From Megamerina dolium (Eukaryota > Arthropoda > Insecta > Diptera > Megamerinidae), in the NCBI GenBank assembly GCA_963854835.1, contig OY978529.1, positions 46,074,821 to 46,138,820 of the forward strand: 64,000 nt of DNA, given 5' to 3'. The position numbers and the translations under genes were made by a program. Each line of letters starts with the position of its first letter. Within the stretch, counting starts at the first letter, position 1. The notes under the pieces were generated by a model. That model saw nothing but the letters and a program-made list of their open reading frames with translations, did no database searches and had not been told where the DNA came from. This document shows, piece by piece, positions 1 to 10,912 of this stretch.

Positions 1-150
1 ACATTTTATATAATCGAAAACATTATTGATTTTTTACCGCTATTCCATATTGATCTTGTTTATAAGCAATTGTCAAATGTCAACGAATGACAGTTGTATG
101 TTCGACAGCTCGATATAAAATGACATTTCTTGTTGAAATACCCTGTAGAT
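1..150 (-). mobile_element. Terminal piece of a Tc1/IS630-type DNA transposon
   Basis: Read on the minus strand from 150 leftwards, the sequence starts TACAGGGTATTTCAACAAG and continues with AAATGTCATTT. This closely matches the left end of the transposon at 25080 (TACAGGGCATTCAAACGAG, then AAGTGTCATTT). Both begin with TA, the usual target of this superfamily. The 117-150 stretch is therefore taken as the inverted-repeat end of a related element whose body runs off the left edge of the window. No coding sequence is recognisable in the 150 bases present. The identification rests on one paired comparison. Confidence 0.5.
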
Positions 151-509
151 AGGCTTTCACTTTCTATTCGTTTTGTAGGTAGTCGCAAATTGAAACAACA
201 TGGCAACGTTGTATGCATATATGTAAATATCAATGCCGTTTTAGACGATATGACACCCAAAAAACAACATGCATTCATTACATTCAGAAAAAAAGTTCAA
301 ATCATTTTTATAAAGAAATAGTGTGAAGCGAATTTTTAAAACTGTTGATTTATGACATATGTAAATTAGTGATTTCATAATTAGGGCTAGGCCCTTAGTA
401 TTTCTCTTAGCGATAGCATGATGTAAATTCAACACTGTCATGAATACTTAGTAGGAACATAAATACTGTTACAACATTGAACACGCCGATTCCCAATACC
501 GGGAAACCG

Positions 510-1440
510 TGGTCAAAACAACCATAATGAGGCTTAAGAAAAACAAAATTATATACTTTGACTCACAAAACCGATCACGATACATATAAGGGCAAGCCAA
601 TTTAAGCTCCTTGTATAGAAGTGTCATGCTGCTGGCGTGGGCCCACGATATTGACATAATCGGTATCAGCTAGCGAGCAGTTAGTGCAGCATTCTCTTAA
701 TTGGAACGAGAGTCACGTCGAATGGGTCTTACGAAGGGCAAGACGAAGTACCTAGTGTCTACAAACAGAGTCCCGGCATCTTGGACAACACGTCGCTGTT
801 GACAATTACACTTTCGAGATGGTGAAGGACTTCGTCTATCTTGGAAACAGCATCACCAACTGTACTGATGTCGGTCTGGAGATCATGCATAGGATAACTC
901 TTGCTAACAGGTGTTACTTTGGACTGAATAAGCAATTGAGTAGTCGAGCCCTCTCTCGAAGATCGAAAATCACACTCTGCAAGTCCCTCATTATTCCTGT
1001 CCTAACATATGGTGCAGAAGCCTGGACAATTTCTACCACGGATGAGAGGATACTTGGAGTTTTCGAGAGAAAAGTTCTGCGCAGGAGCTTCGGACCTATT
1101 TGCGTTAATGGCAAGTACCGAATAAGGTACAACGATGAGTTGTATGAGCTGTACGCTGAAATTGACTTAGTCAGGTGAATCAAAATCCAACGACTGCGAT
1201 GGCTAGGTCATGTCGAGCAAATGGAAGAAGACGCTCCAGCGAAGAGGGTATTTAATTCGGCACCCGCTGGAGGACGCAGAAGAAGAGGAAGACCAAACCT
1301 GCGTTGGAAGGACCAAGTGTTGGGTAACTTGGCTGCGCTCGGTATATCCAATTGGCGCCAGCAAGCGAAGAACAAAGAAGACTGGCGCCGTATTATATGT
1401 TCTTGTCAAATCAAGAATTCAACGAAATTCGCTTCGTAAA
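510..1440 (+). pseudogene. LINE-A copy 1: internally deleted reverse transcriptase C-terminus
   Basis: This is a remnant of an endonuclease/reverse-transcriptase non-LTR retrotransposon (RTE/CR1-like; clade not certain). Bases 510-545 align with 11585-11618 of the copy at 11.4 kb. The sequence then jumps to the palm region at about 600-680, where the catalytic ADD motif is mutated to AHD (LLAWAHDIDIIG). From 819 to 1439 one frame reads KDFVYLGNSI, LTYGAEAWTI, RIRYNDELYEL, QRLRWLGHVEQMEED and GRRRRGRPNLRWKDQ, all typical of the C-terminal part of this family. That frame has one stop, TGA at 1176-1178, where the other copy has CGA. Stops and a frame break upstream of 819 show it is dead. Confidence 0.85.
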
Positions 1441-1460
1441 CACAAAATCATGCCCCGGGA

Positions 1461-1616
1461 GAGTTGAATGTCTCACAAAAGGCCATTAGTCGAATTATTT
1501 AAAAAGACTTGGGACTTGGAGCTTTCAATCGCCGTGCCGGACATTTGTTGACCGCGGCTGTGAAAAAAAAGTATCGAAATATGCAAACGTCTGGACAGAA
1601 AAGTCTTGTTTATTAA
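1461..1616 (+). pseudogene. Tc1/mariner-superfamily transposase fragment (DNA-binding region)
   Basis: One frame reads ELNVSQKAISRII, stop, KDLGLGAFNRRAGHLLTAA and then a lysine-rich stretch. This is the helix-turn-helix and linker of insect IS630/Tc1-type transposases (pattern VSxxxISRIIKxDLGxxAFKRRxGxxLT). A TAA lies inside the motif and only about 50 codons remain, so it is a short dead fragment. It sits directly after LINE-A copy 1 and just before a SINE tail, in a stack of small remnants. Confidence 0.65.
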
Positions 1617-1623
1617 GTAAGTA

Positions 1624-1720
1624 TGTGGCACTTAAAGCCCCGAAGGGGTCATTGGCCGAGCTTCTCTTCCATTTCTATTATGCGTGTTAAATTTTTGGAC
1701 AGTATTAGAAGGCAAGGAAA
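1624..1720 (-). mobile_element. SINE copy, 3' tail only
   Basis: The sequence GTGGCACTTAAAGCCCC followed by GGCCGAGCTTCTCTTCCAT and GGACAGTATTAGAAGG is the reversed 3' end of the tRNA-derived SINE seen complete at 17534-17910. Similarity stops near 1720, so the tRNA head is missing. Confidence 0.75.
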
Positions 1721-3865
1721 GGAAAAATTTAACTAGCAATATGATAGGGTGTATGGGTACAAAAGATCTCGTTTGGTCGCAGTGCCCGTAACACTTGTGG
1801 TTAGCCCCCAGAGGTATAGGTATAGTATAGCTATAGGGCTCATATTCTCTAACAGACCTTGGTCTGGTTTCACGTGGTCCACTTGATGAACAACGATTAT
1901 GTCCTTGTTCCAACATCACGATCTCTTTTGATTGATTGTTAGGGTGTAGGCAAGGTCATCTAAAGGAGCATCTGAACTGATTCCACCGGTCGAAAAGGGT
2001 CATCTAAGCTAAAATGATCCAAACCTTGTTCTAAAACCTTTTTCCAGCATTTATGTTCTCTGAAGAATGGCTCTAGGGCAGTCTTGATTTGAATCCACTG
2101 GATTATAAAATGTGAACAGTTTTAGAGGACATGGTTTGCTACAAAAGATAGTCCAACATTAGTCGTCTTAAGACAACTGTGGCTGTGGCCAATTTTCCAG
2201 TGGTGGTGGAGGTGCGTGCTCATGTTGATAATTGATCAGTCCGACTTAAAACATGTGTGAAGCCCAAAAGCGGACATTTCGAATGAATATTTTTGGTTTT
2301 TGTATACAATATATATCAATAAATATGTAAAAAATAGTATTCCGAATTCGAATATGAAACTAGAGGAGCTTGAGCATTGTATAAGCATTTGTGTGTGTAT
2401 GTGAGACAACTTAAATTTGTGAATAATAGGGCTATGTATGGTATTTAACTTGTGAATCATGTTAGCGAATAACGAATAAACATGGAACGGTACTAATTTG
2501 TTATTTGTATTCGCTGTTGTTTGTATTTGTTTTTCGTTTTCAATTGGGTTTGAAATGCAGGTGGAAATGTGAATGGTATTAATGGTGGTAGTGGTGTTGG
2601 TGGTGACTGTGATGGTGTTGTTGCTGCTGCTCCTACTGATGCAATCATTGGTGTTATTGTAGTTGTTGTTCTGCTCAAATTCTTACTCTCTCTCTCTCTC
2701 TCTCTCTCACTCCATACATATACACCTACCTACAAAATAGTATTTGTATTATGTAGAATTTTTTTGGTAAACAAAAGAATTTTCATTAATCTATACGACA
2801 ACAATGTTCACATTGAAGTTGCGTGAAGCACATACAACACATACACACACACACACAAACACACATGCATATGAATACGTATGCATAATTTGCATATTTG
2901 ACCACACGTGTATCATGTACTTGTCCATGTGTAGGTGTAGTGACCAAATTTGGTAAGAAAGCCTTTATATGAATATAAAAGGGAACGAGTGCCTGTGGCG
3001 AGGCATCCCCTGCTTGCTTGTCTGCCTCTTTGTTTTTATATGGGGTTAAATATTCCTCACCTTTATGTATATTTGTACGTTTATGTGTGTGTGTGTGTAT
3101 GTGTGTAGTTTCGTTTATAAGGACTTTACGATTATTTGAGCTTTTAAACATGACCGTTTGCATATTGAATACCCAACAGCGATGGTAGTAACAGTAAAGT
3201 GGCCCATTTCTTACTCATCACTGGCTCATATACATATATATAAGGGTACGAGTTAAAACACAGCAACTACATGGACGAACTTATTTTTACGGTAAGAAAA
3301 AGGGATTGTCCCGTTTGTTTTGAATGTGGTCGATCTGTCAGATGGCCTGTTTGTCGGTCAGTTTGTTCGTTGATTAGTGGCGAGCGATGGCTTATCGTCA
3401 TTGTTTCGCTATTTTTGTTGTTTTTTTTTTTTGTACTGTTTTTATTGTGGTCGATCGTTAGTCACCAAGTTGTGAGGGAGAGTGAGTATATTGGTTTGCG
3501 TGCGGTTGTTATTAGCCTTCTTGGTGTGGTATGAGATTAGTATGGTGCGGCTCATATGTTTCTCCTATATATAATATATTGTGGGTGTGTTTGTGCTTAT
3601 GTATGTTTGTGGTTTGCGGTTAAATGGTGAAATGAATTTTTCTATTTTATGGAAGGTGTGTACATGGCGTAGCGTTAGTTTTTTTATTGTGTTCTTCTTG
3701 TTTTCCTCTGTTTTTTGCGAATAAGTTTCAAAGCTTAGGGTCAGAGAAGTTTGTGCAATGTCTTTGAATGTAAAAATCTAATGTTTTGCTTATTTTTATA
3801 CTTGTTACTGAAAATATGACGTAATTTCTTTTTATCCACTGTTTATTGCTTTTCATGATGATGAT

Positions 3866-3898
<33 letters not shown>

Positions 3899-4713
3899 TA
3901 TTATTATTATTATTATTAAGTAAAAATAAACTTATCAACTGAATAAAAAGTAGAAAAGGAAAAATAAGAAAATAATGTTAATTAGATGTGTTTTATCTTT
4001 GACGGAAAATCTATATTGTATATACGTATACATATCTATCAAGAACGTACTTGGAATTCTGTCAAGGAGGTAAGAGGGTTGGCTTGAAAATTATAGTTTC
4101 TAGAGATTTAAATTTGGGACTCAATCAACGATTCAAAAGGTCATGTACATTCGAAATTTAAAAATAAATATTCATGATCTATGACCAAGTTGGCAATAGT
4201 TGAATTTAGAGTACAATATATTTGCAATTTTTGTTACCTTTTCACGAATAAGATTCATTTTCATAGTATTTTTACAAAAAGAAAAAAGAAAAATGACAAT
4301 TATCATATTTATTTTAAATTATTGGATCTTGAACGAACAATACAAAAGGACTTCAAAGGGATTTTGACTAATATTTCAATAATCCGAAAAGGGGTTTTCA
4401 GAAGTAAGAAAAATAATATATAAAATTTTACCTTAACCTCTCATTTGTCGGTTAGGCAAATCACATTTTTGTCCCTACATGAAAGTAGCAGCCATTGAAC
4501 ACATAAGTACATTGACTATGATTGTGATATCGTTGAAAGCAATTTAAACTTTAAAATAATTAAATCAAAACAATATTGCAATTTTCATTTGAACATAAGT
4601 ATTCGCACATATAACTGTGCATGCAATTGCAAAAAATACAATTTGGCAATTAAGCATAATTGCATTTCTGGGTCAATGTGAGTGACGAATCAATTATGTG
4701 AATATGAGACGTA
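1721..4713. other. Non-coding stretch with microsatellites
   Basis: No gene is supported. The stretch holds a CT run at 2686-2709, an AC-rich run at 2842-2875, a GT run at 3084-3106 and the AAT/ATT palindrome listed separately. A glycine/valine-rich open frame at 2569-2826 comes from GGT/GTT-rich simple sequence and is not accepted as a gene. Confidence 0.6.
3866..3918. repeat. AAT run fused to ATT run (perfect palindrome)
   Basis: About ten TAA units run directly into about eight ATT units, so the two halves are complementary and can fold into a stem of roughly 25 bp or extrude as a cruciform. Nothing else at the site suggests a function. It is most simply a microsatellite with an inverted turn. 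Confidence 0.85.
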
Positions 4714-4935
4714 GGCTATTCTTCCGGCAGTAACAATTTGCCATGGAAAAGTTTCTAAAAGAACTCTGTGACAAAGCTCAGAAAAAGTGATGTCGCCGAG
4801 GTCTGCCGTTCGGAACCGGCTAAAATAAGTAGGTCCCTTCTAATACTGTCCAAAATTTAACACGCCAAAAGTAATGGAAGAAAAGCTCGGCCAAAGATTC
4901 CATCGGGGCTTGTAAGTGCCACATATTTATTTATT
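4714..4935 (+). mobile_element. SINE copy, head-truncated
   Basis: Starts at ATTCTTCCGGCAGTAACAAT and continues through AAGCTCAGAAAAAGTGATGT, GCCGTTCGGAACCGGC, AAGTAGGTCCCTTCTAAT and GTGCCACATATTTATTT. This is the body and tail of the family SINE in direct orientation. The tRNA-like head and first 100 or so bases are absent, as expected for 5'-truncated retroposition or later loss. Confidence 0.85.
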
Positions 4936-5084
4936 TCTTTTTTATAATTTTTATATACAAAATCGTGTAAAAGGCGTGTGTTAGTATGATTTTGCCAATT
5001 TTTATTCAATCACGTTGAAATTTTATCACGACAAAAAGGTTAGACCTACTAGCGCTTAAAAGATATACGGATATACGGTTAGTA

Positions 5085-5375
5085 TGCTGGTGGGAATTAT
5101 TACGGGGCATTGTTTAATAGGTAGGCATGTCGGCCCTCTGTCGGAGCTACGGCGACGAGGAAGAACTAGAGTCTCGAAATCAGCTCCTGTGTGAGAGTCG
5201 TGCGCTGGATCGCCGCACAATGACTCATATGGGAAGCCATTTTATACGTAACCTCACCGAGCTGGCTTTACCCACAGCACTAGTTAGCTCCAAAGCTAAA
5301 TGAGGAACCCCATCAGCGGCATCACAATGGGCCTCACTTGGCCTCACAGCCGCCTCAACCTAACGTAAAAAGGTA
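5085..5375 (+). pseudogene. LINE-B 3' end: C-terminal cysteine region and 3' UTR
   Basis: One frame reads LVGIITGHCLIGRHV. After a frameshift the next reads CRSYGDEEELESRNQLLCE and then MGSHFIRNLTEL. This is the region after RNase H in I/LOA-type LINEs (pattern LxxxLTGHCLIGRHA, CRxCxDEEEEExxxHLLCECPAL, LGxxFxxxLxEL). The minus-strand fragment at 19826-20604 shows the same blocks. After a stop near 5300 the 3' UTR ends GGCATCACAATGGGCCT and CAACCTAACG, resembling the tail of one SINE subfamily. The frameshift and altered cysteines mark it as dead. Confidence 0.7.
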
Positions 5376-5790
5376 GACAATTTTGGATTCTGCGTGCCCA
5401 TATTACCTTCAACCCTGCACGAAAGGGCTGTCGACCTGTGCTATCAATCTAAGAATAACTCCTTTCGAAATTGGAAATGGGAAGGCTTAAAGTGTTTAAT
5501 TTCGTTTCTACCGGGAGAAAGAGCACCGGTATAAGAACTAAAACTATAGGGTATCAATTTAAATTTAAACGAGGGCTATTACGCATGAAATACGAATGCT
5601 TTTAAAGTATTGTGTTATTACTAAACATACTTATATGTTATATCTTTTTCATAAACATTTTGCGTGTCATCTAAATATTTGATTTTTTTATTATTAATCA
5701 AGCGGGATAGGTGGGGATTGTATATCTAAATATTTTCCCCATTTTTTGAAATGACCCTGATATATATATATATATATATATAAAAAACAA
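5376..5790. other. Short non-coding spacer with TA repeat
   Basis: AT-rich DNA without a recognisable feature, ending in a TA dinucleotide run at 5761-5782 next to the SINE tail at 5791. Confidence 0.5.
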
Positions 5791-6144
5791 ATAAATATGT
5801 GGCACTTAAAGCCCCAAAGGGCTCATTGGCCTAGCTTCTCTTCCATTACTGTTGTGCGTCTTAAATTTTGGACAGTATTAGAATGGATCTACTTATTTTA
5901 GCCGGTTCCGAACGGCAGAACACTTGTGACATCACTTTTCTGAGCTTTGTCACAGAGTTCTTTTTAGAAGCTTTTTCATGGCAAGTTGTTACTGTCGGAA
6001 GAATTGCCAATTGCTTGCCGACAGGTGGGTACCGTTCGAAAGAAAAATCTTTTCGATATTAAATTTGTTATGCATCAGCCGGGTATTGAACCACGACCTA
6101 CAGATCAGAAGGCGAACACACTAACCACTGAGCTACGGCACCCA
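5791..6144 (-). mobile_element. Full-length tRNA-derived SINE
   Basis: On the minus strand this starts GTGGGTGCCGTAGCTCAG (A box) and carries GGTTCAATACC (B box). It then runs through the conserved body to AAGTGCCACATATTTATTT at 5791. Length is about 350 bp. It is flanked by TA runs on both sides (5761-5782 and 6146-6163), either its target site or slippage of a target duplication. RNA polymerase III would transcribe such an element from the internal boxes, and LINE machinery would mobilise it. Confidence 0.9.
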
Positions 6145-7054
6145 CGATATATATATATATATACATATTATATTTATAAATAAGTAATTAAAAGAAAAAA
6201 GGTGGAGTAAAGATATAGTGAAATAGTATATGTTTATGACAAAAAAAAAAAAAAATAATAATAAAAATATATTAATCATTTCTCCAATAATCATTCTAAT
6301 CAATTCAATCTAATCATTCAACTAATATTCTTCTTACAGAAATTTTAAGAATATTCTCTTATAGATTTTTTACCTACAATATCTCTCGAATACTAATTGC
6401 AATTGTATTCAATAATGTTTCTATGTCTCATATAATAAAAAATTATGGCAATTTTTCATAGTTTAGTCATTACCTTGTGTACAATCGCAAAATAATATCT
6501 GTATTTTTATGTTTACCTACACATTTTCAATATAATTTACCCTCGTTCCAAAAACACAAAACAATATAATTATCTTCATCATTCTCGCCCTAATGAATGT
6601 ATCGTACATGTGAATATTTGTACGACTACACATACATGTACATATGTATTTAGGTGACGTGCGTGATTATTTTGTCAACATAGTAGCATGTCCAATCGAA
6701 TAATACTCAAATACTACGTATACAGTACATAAATGCAAGACATTGTTTCAGTAAAAATACTTTAGTACACGTATAATATTGTACATTGTAACACAGTGCT
6801 AACGTATATGGATTTATGTACAAGTATTTCGTAATCCCTAATAAACTAAATCTTTAAAAAGTATTGTGCACATTTCGACGCATGTAGTCTTTGCATCGGA
6901 AATGGGAAACCAGTATTAACACTTAAGTCTACAAGCAACGGTTAATGCTTAAATAAGTAATAATGGTGCCAAGTTTCGATTTGGGACCCATAAAAACTAC
7001 ATAAAAACTCTCGCCCAATAAAAAACAAAAATGTGCCTCAGATACGTACTACTT
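6145..7054. other. AT-rich non-coding stretch
   Basis: I see only a short TA run (6146-6163), an A run near 6241-6255 and anonymous AT-rich DNA. Confidence 0.5.
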
Positions 7055-7263
7055 CTTTTGTTGAAAACCCCCGCAAATAAAATAAGGACCACGATTTACG
7101 AATTTGCACCTAGAATGTCCGATCCCTCTGTGGATTTGTCTTCAGTAAGAGACATCTAGTCTCACAGTTTACGCTCCGGATACAGACTATCCCTTTTGTT
7201 GATGAGCCCAGCAAATGAAATAAGGACCACGATTTAGGCATGTACACCTGAAGCGTCAGATCC
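7055..7263 (+). repeat. Direct duplication of about 70 bp
   Basis: The block from CTTTTGTTGA through GCAAAT, AAATAAGGACCACGATTTA and on to CCGATCC occurs at 7055-7125 and again, with a few substitutions, at about 7192-7263. The copies are roughly 137 bp apart. It lies immediately before the LINE-A endonuclease fragment and may be part of that element's decayed 5' region. Confidence 0.6.
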
Positions 7264-7289
7264 AACATTTTTTAACATGATTCTAGTAT

Positions 7290-7715
7290 GTGTTCCCTCT
7301 TCGATGGATGAGAACGACGATGCGACTAAAAAGAGTTTTCTTTTCAGTACCTCGAAGAAGCTAATGACCGCTTCCACCAAGACCTGGAATGGGGCTGGTC
7401 GACTTTGCCGCAGCACGAAGCATAGTAATTAGTAATACACCAGATTTCAATATCTCAGCATCCACAAGGCGACATGGTTGTTTCCATGTCTCCAATTTGA
7501 TCATACGGTAATCGACGTAATGCACGCTTCCAGTGTGATGGGCGTAAAAACTCTCCGTGGTGCCTGCACGTGTATGTGTCGCAAATAACAAACGAATTCC
7601 CACCCAGAGAAAGCTTGACATCAGTAAGCTGCGTTCAACAGAAACAGTCGGTGCTTTTCCACTGTCTGTCGGACAGAAGAAGGTGGAGGTGTAACGTGAG
7701 TATCTACCTAGAAGG
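7290..7715 (+). pseudogene. LINE-A copy 2: endonuclease domain remnant
   Basis: Reading across frames, this stretch gives DENDDATKKSF, LEEANDR, RLVDFAAARSIVISNT, a histidine-containing ISASTRRHG block, SSVMGVKTLRGA and KLDISKLRSTETVGAF. These are landmarks, in order, of the C-terminal half of the apurinic-type endonuclease and the following linker in insect endonuclease/RT LINEs (known pattern RLVDFAxxxxxVISNT, HKATW, DVRTxRGA). The DFNA-containing segment between the first two blocks is missing and there are several frame changes. The endonuclease would nick target DNA to prime reverse transcription; this one cannot work. Confidence 0.75.
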
Positions 7716-8838
7716 ACTATCTCATGGCGCTCAAAGCACAGCGTATCAAATTAAGCGTTGATAATACTATGGGTCCCGGCACCCGGTTGCAATACAACTC
7801 TAAACCGAGCAACGTGCTCTACGCGCGTACCTTTGGGTTTAAACCATAGCAACCATGAAGCTTCCCGAAGTGCCGTACCCAACAATCAGGTTGGAGCGAA
7901 TTCCAAGGGACCCTGATCTCCGTGGTAACAGATTAAAGTCTCCGGTCGGACTTGGTAGTTGAGCTACCATTCAGCGCCGGACTGAGAGAAAAGAGAGAAC
8001 ATATAAGCAAAACAACCGGTACCAGCAAGGCCGCTAGAGGTGTTTTACTTTATCGCTAAGCGAACGGCTGTGCCTCGACTCACAGCCATGCGGTCAAGTG
8101 CTGGCACCTTCCCAAGCATTAATTGCAGCAAAGAAACAATAAACCCCAAGAAACAACACAAATATTCCTCAATGTGTTTATACCAAGTATGTGGGAGTTG
8201 CATGAAGCAGCAACCAGGAACTAAACGCCCGCGTTGCGTTACCGGAGACGTCGAACGGAAGTCCGAGTCCCCCGACCCATCCCAAACATCACAATTCCCA
8301 TTCATACTCGCCCTTTAAACAAAAACATACACACACACACACAAGTCTAGTCAGACAGCCTTGCCAAAAGTCTTCGCTGTTTAACGACCGCACTCACAAA
8401 ATTACTTAAAGCTAAAACACTATCACTCATGGCCAACGCTGTGTTGGACAACGATTGAGCAGTGTTTATCGCGCGCACCTGCCAGTATGGCCTTATCTCA
8501 TGACGCACAAAGCGTAATGTATCAAATTGAAGCGTTGATAAGGATTGGAAAATCAGAAACCAACTTCCAGGTTCCTACAGTACCAATTGGGGCACGTTGA
8601 ATGGACGTACTACTCTCCTTTGTGGGGATCGAGGACTATCTAAAACCTCTTCTGATCTAAGGGGTCAGCACCCTGGTTGTAATGCAACTCTACATCGAGT
8701 ACCCCACGCGTTTTGACGTGGAATACTCTACCCGCGTTTTTTTTGGGTTATCACAACCATCACGAAAACCTCCCCGAAGGGCCGTTCCCAACGATCAGGT
8801 TGGAAGGATTCCAACCTGTGGATCTCTGTGGGACAGTC
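7716..8838 (+). repeat. Block with two diverged direct copies, splitting LINE-A copy 2
   Basis: Two related segments, about 7716-7925 and 8490-8838, share TATCTCATG, GTATCAAATT, AAGCGTTGATAA, GGTTGTAATGCAACTCTA-like text, CCGAAGGGCCGTTCCCAAC-like text and CAATCAGGTTGGA-like text. The second copy has about 115 extra bases. The unrelated 500 bp between them includes a weak frame at 8040-8318 (CLYQVCGSCMKQQ with two CxxC-like pairs) that could be an ORF1 remnant. The block separates the endonuclease and RT parts of one LINE-A copy, so it is either an insertion or a rearranged 5' UTR from another copy. Confidence 0.55.
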
Positions 8839-8889
8839 AGATCTGTCCATGCAGAACACTCTCACGTTTGATAATACATACGCACGTTG

Positions 8890-9440
8890 GACACATATAT
8901 CTAATTGCATGACTACTCTTACCGAGAAGATAATCAGTTGCTACCGGCCTCTGAAGAATGAGGGATATGATCAGGAGATTTGCGACGCCACCGCCGAGAA
9001 AGACGCCGTCTTCGTGAAGATGCGACGCGAGCCGTTAAGGTGCGGTACAGAGTTTTTTTTTCAGGCGCGAGAAGAGAGAGCTAGAAAGCCACGAGTATAA
9101 GGAGATGAAATAAGTGGAGACAGGAATGATTCGCAAAAATCCTTCGAGAAGATCAAGCCCCTGGGTGGCGGTTAAATCCTGGTGTCTCTTTCTGTCGTGA
9201 TGGAAATTAAAATCTGATTACAGATGTCCAGAGTGTACTGAGTCTATGGAAGGAATACTTTTAAAGTTGCAGAATGATGACGCTACGTACAATTCCGTCA
9301 GGGGTAGTAATTGCCCGAACACTCTAATTACGGAGGATGGTGTCGAAGTTCTATCACTCGACCATTACGAGATAGAAAAAGCAATTTTCAGGCTGAAGAT
9401 CAACAGATTTGCTTCTTTGGCTAATTTGAATAAAATCTAA
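8890..9440 (+). pseudogene. LINE-A copy 2: linker and start of reverse transcriptase
   Basis: Frames here read DQEICDATAEKDAVF and then an arginine/glutamate-rich run. They continue with sequence matching copy 3 base for base in places (TGTCCAGAG, CTGAGTCTATGGA, AATTCCGTCAG, TTGCCCGAACAC). The protein frame NCPNTLITEDGVEVLSLDHYEIEKAIFRLKINR at 9297-9420 is the region just before RT motif 1. The sequence stops at 9440, before the catalytic palm. The known family pattern is WFDEECxxATxxKNxA, the linker, then the RT domain. Confidence 0.75.
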
Positions 9441-10912
9441 AAATAATTTTACATGATTTTTCTATGAACCCAATCTTTTTTTTTCCATCTTATATATTCG
9501 TATAAGTATTTCAATACGAATAAACGAAAATCTTAAATAGTAATAGTGATATAATCTGAATAGATACTAATATTACACATACGTCCTGTTGTGCTAATAA
9601 GTCATCGTATTGCATATCTAACAAATTAAAGTTTAAATTGAGAACAATGGAAATTTCAAAATTTCATAGAACATCCCTCGACCATAGCTATAAGTATTCA
9701 CTCGTACCTAATATTAACAAGGCTTCATTCATGTACGTACATAAATAAAGAAGTATTCTTCACTCTTGCAGACTAATCTTAAAGTGATAATACGTCAACA
9801 ATATTGAATTGTGACTGGATTCAAGTTTTATTCTTACCACATAATGCTATAGTGTAAGATAGAGGAGCTTTCACCGAATTGTGGTTATTACTACCTAAGG
9901 GTTCAGATAGAGCATCTTTAGCATTTGTTGTGTACATACCAACTTCTATGCGATGTATCACTAAGAGTACTACATACCACATCTCCCATTTGCTCTGCTT
10001 ACTATGTAATGCTAATACATATGTTCGAAAACATGTGACAATCTTGTCCATACAGATTCTTATTCATCCGTATTCAACATCATAACCCAAAAACACCGTC
10101 ATCGTACCCATCAACATGTTTCTGTCCTATCTAAGTGAATGCTTTTCTGGTCATAAAATTTTTATATTTCCTGAGTTTTTGTCGTTGTTGTTTTTGTAAG
10201 CGTATGAATGAATGAACGAATGAATGAATGAATGATTGAGTAAGTGAATGAATGACTGAAATATGTTTATCTGAGTGTGTGTGTCTGTGTATGTGTTTGT
10301 CCATGTCTCGAGATACAAACACACACTGTGCCACGGCAATGATTTATACCCTTTTGTCTGTGTATGCAGTTGTTTTTTCTCTCAATTTTTTTTCTTATAT
10401 AAAAGCAAGTGAAAGTTTCTTTAGATATTTGTGTTATTTTGGTTTTTTTTTTTCAAGTTTTATTTTCTGAAACAACGAACGGTCGGTCTAAGGATTCGTC
10501 AAGGATGAAATTGCTTTTGACTTTTACTAAACAAATGTAAAGAGAGGCGATAAAGAAGGGTACTAACCGAAAAAATGTATGCGACAGGGAGAGGTATAAA
10601 GAGAGAGAGAGAGAGAGAGAAAGAGATGATATGATATAAGATATGAAAACAAAATGATTTTTTGTTTGCTTATGTATAGAAAATTGTCACATTTCAAAAC
10701 AGTAGTTGCTGGTTGTTGTAACTTTTAAGTTTATTTATCATTGGTTTATATTCATACCGAAATATACAGGGTGCCTTCAAATATAATAATGAATTAGAGA
10801 GTGATTTCAGGGCAATCGTATGATTTCCTGTTAAAATCTTTTCAACATTTGAGAAGAAGTTTGTTTGTACGAAAAAGCTCCCGAGCGGTTTATGTGACAA
10901 CGCACTAACAAA
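9441..10912. other. Non-coding stretch with GAAT and GA microsatellites
   Basis: Contains a TGAA/GAAT tetranucleotide run at 10205-10260, a GT-rich patch near 10275 and a GA run at 10600-10625. An open frame at 9821-10051 (minus) matches nothing I know and overlaps an equally long frame on the other strand, so no gene is called. Confidence 0.5.

Noticed and set aside
2560..2826. Glycine/alanine/valine-rich plus-strand frame preceded by a CAG acceptor-like site at 2560
   Set aside because: The frame is made of GGT/GTT/GCT simple sequence and then a CT microsatellite, and both strands are equally open.
9821..10085. Overlapping frames on both strands of 68-76 codons
   Set aside because: No family recognised and no way to choose a strand; likely chance.
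10758..10800. TACAGGGTGCCTTCAAA as a transposon end
   Set aside because: Resembles common insect DNA-transposon termini, but no partner end or transposase text was found nearby.
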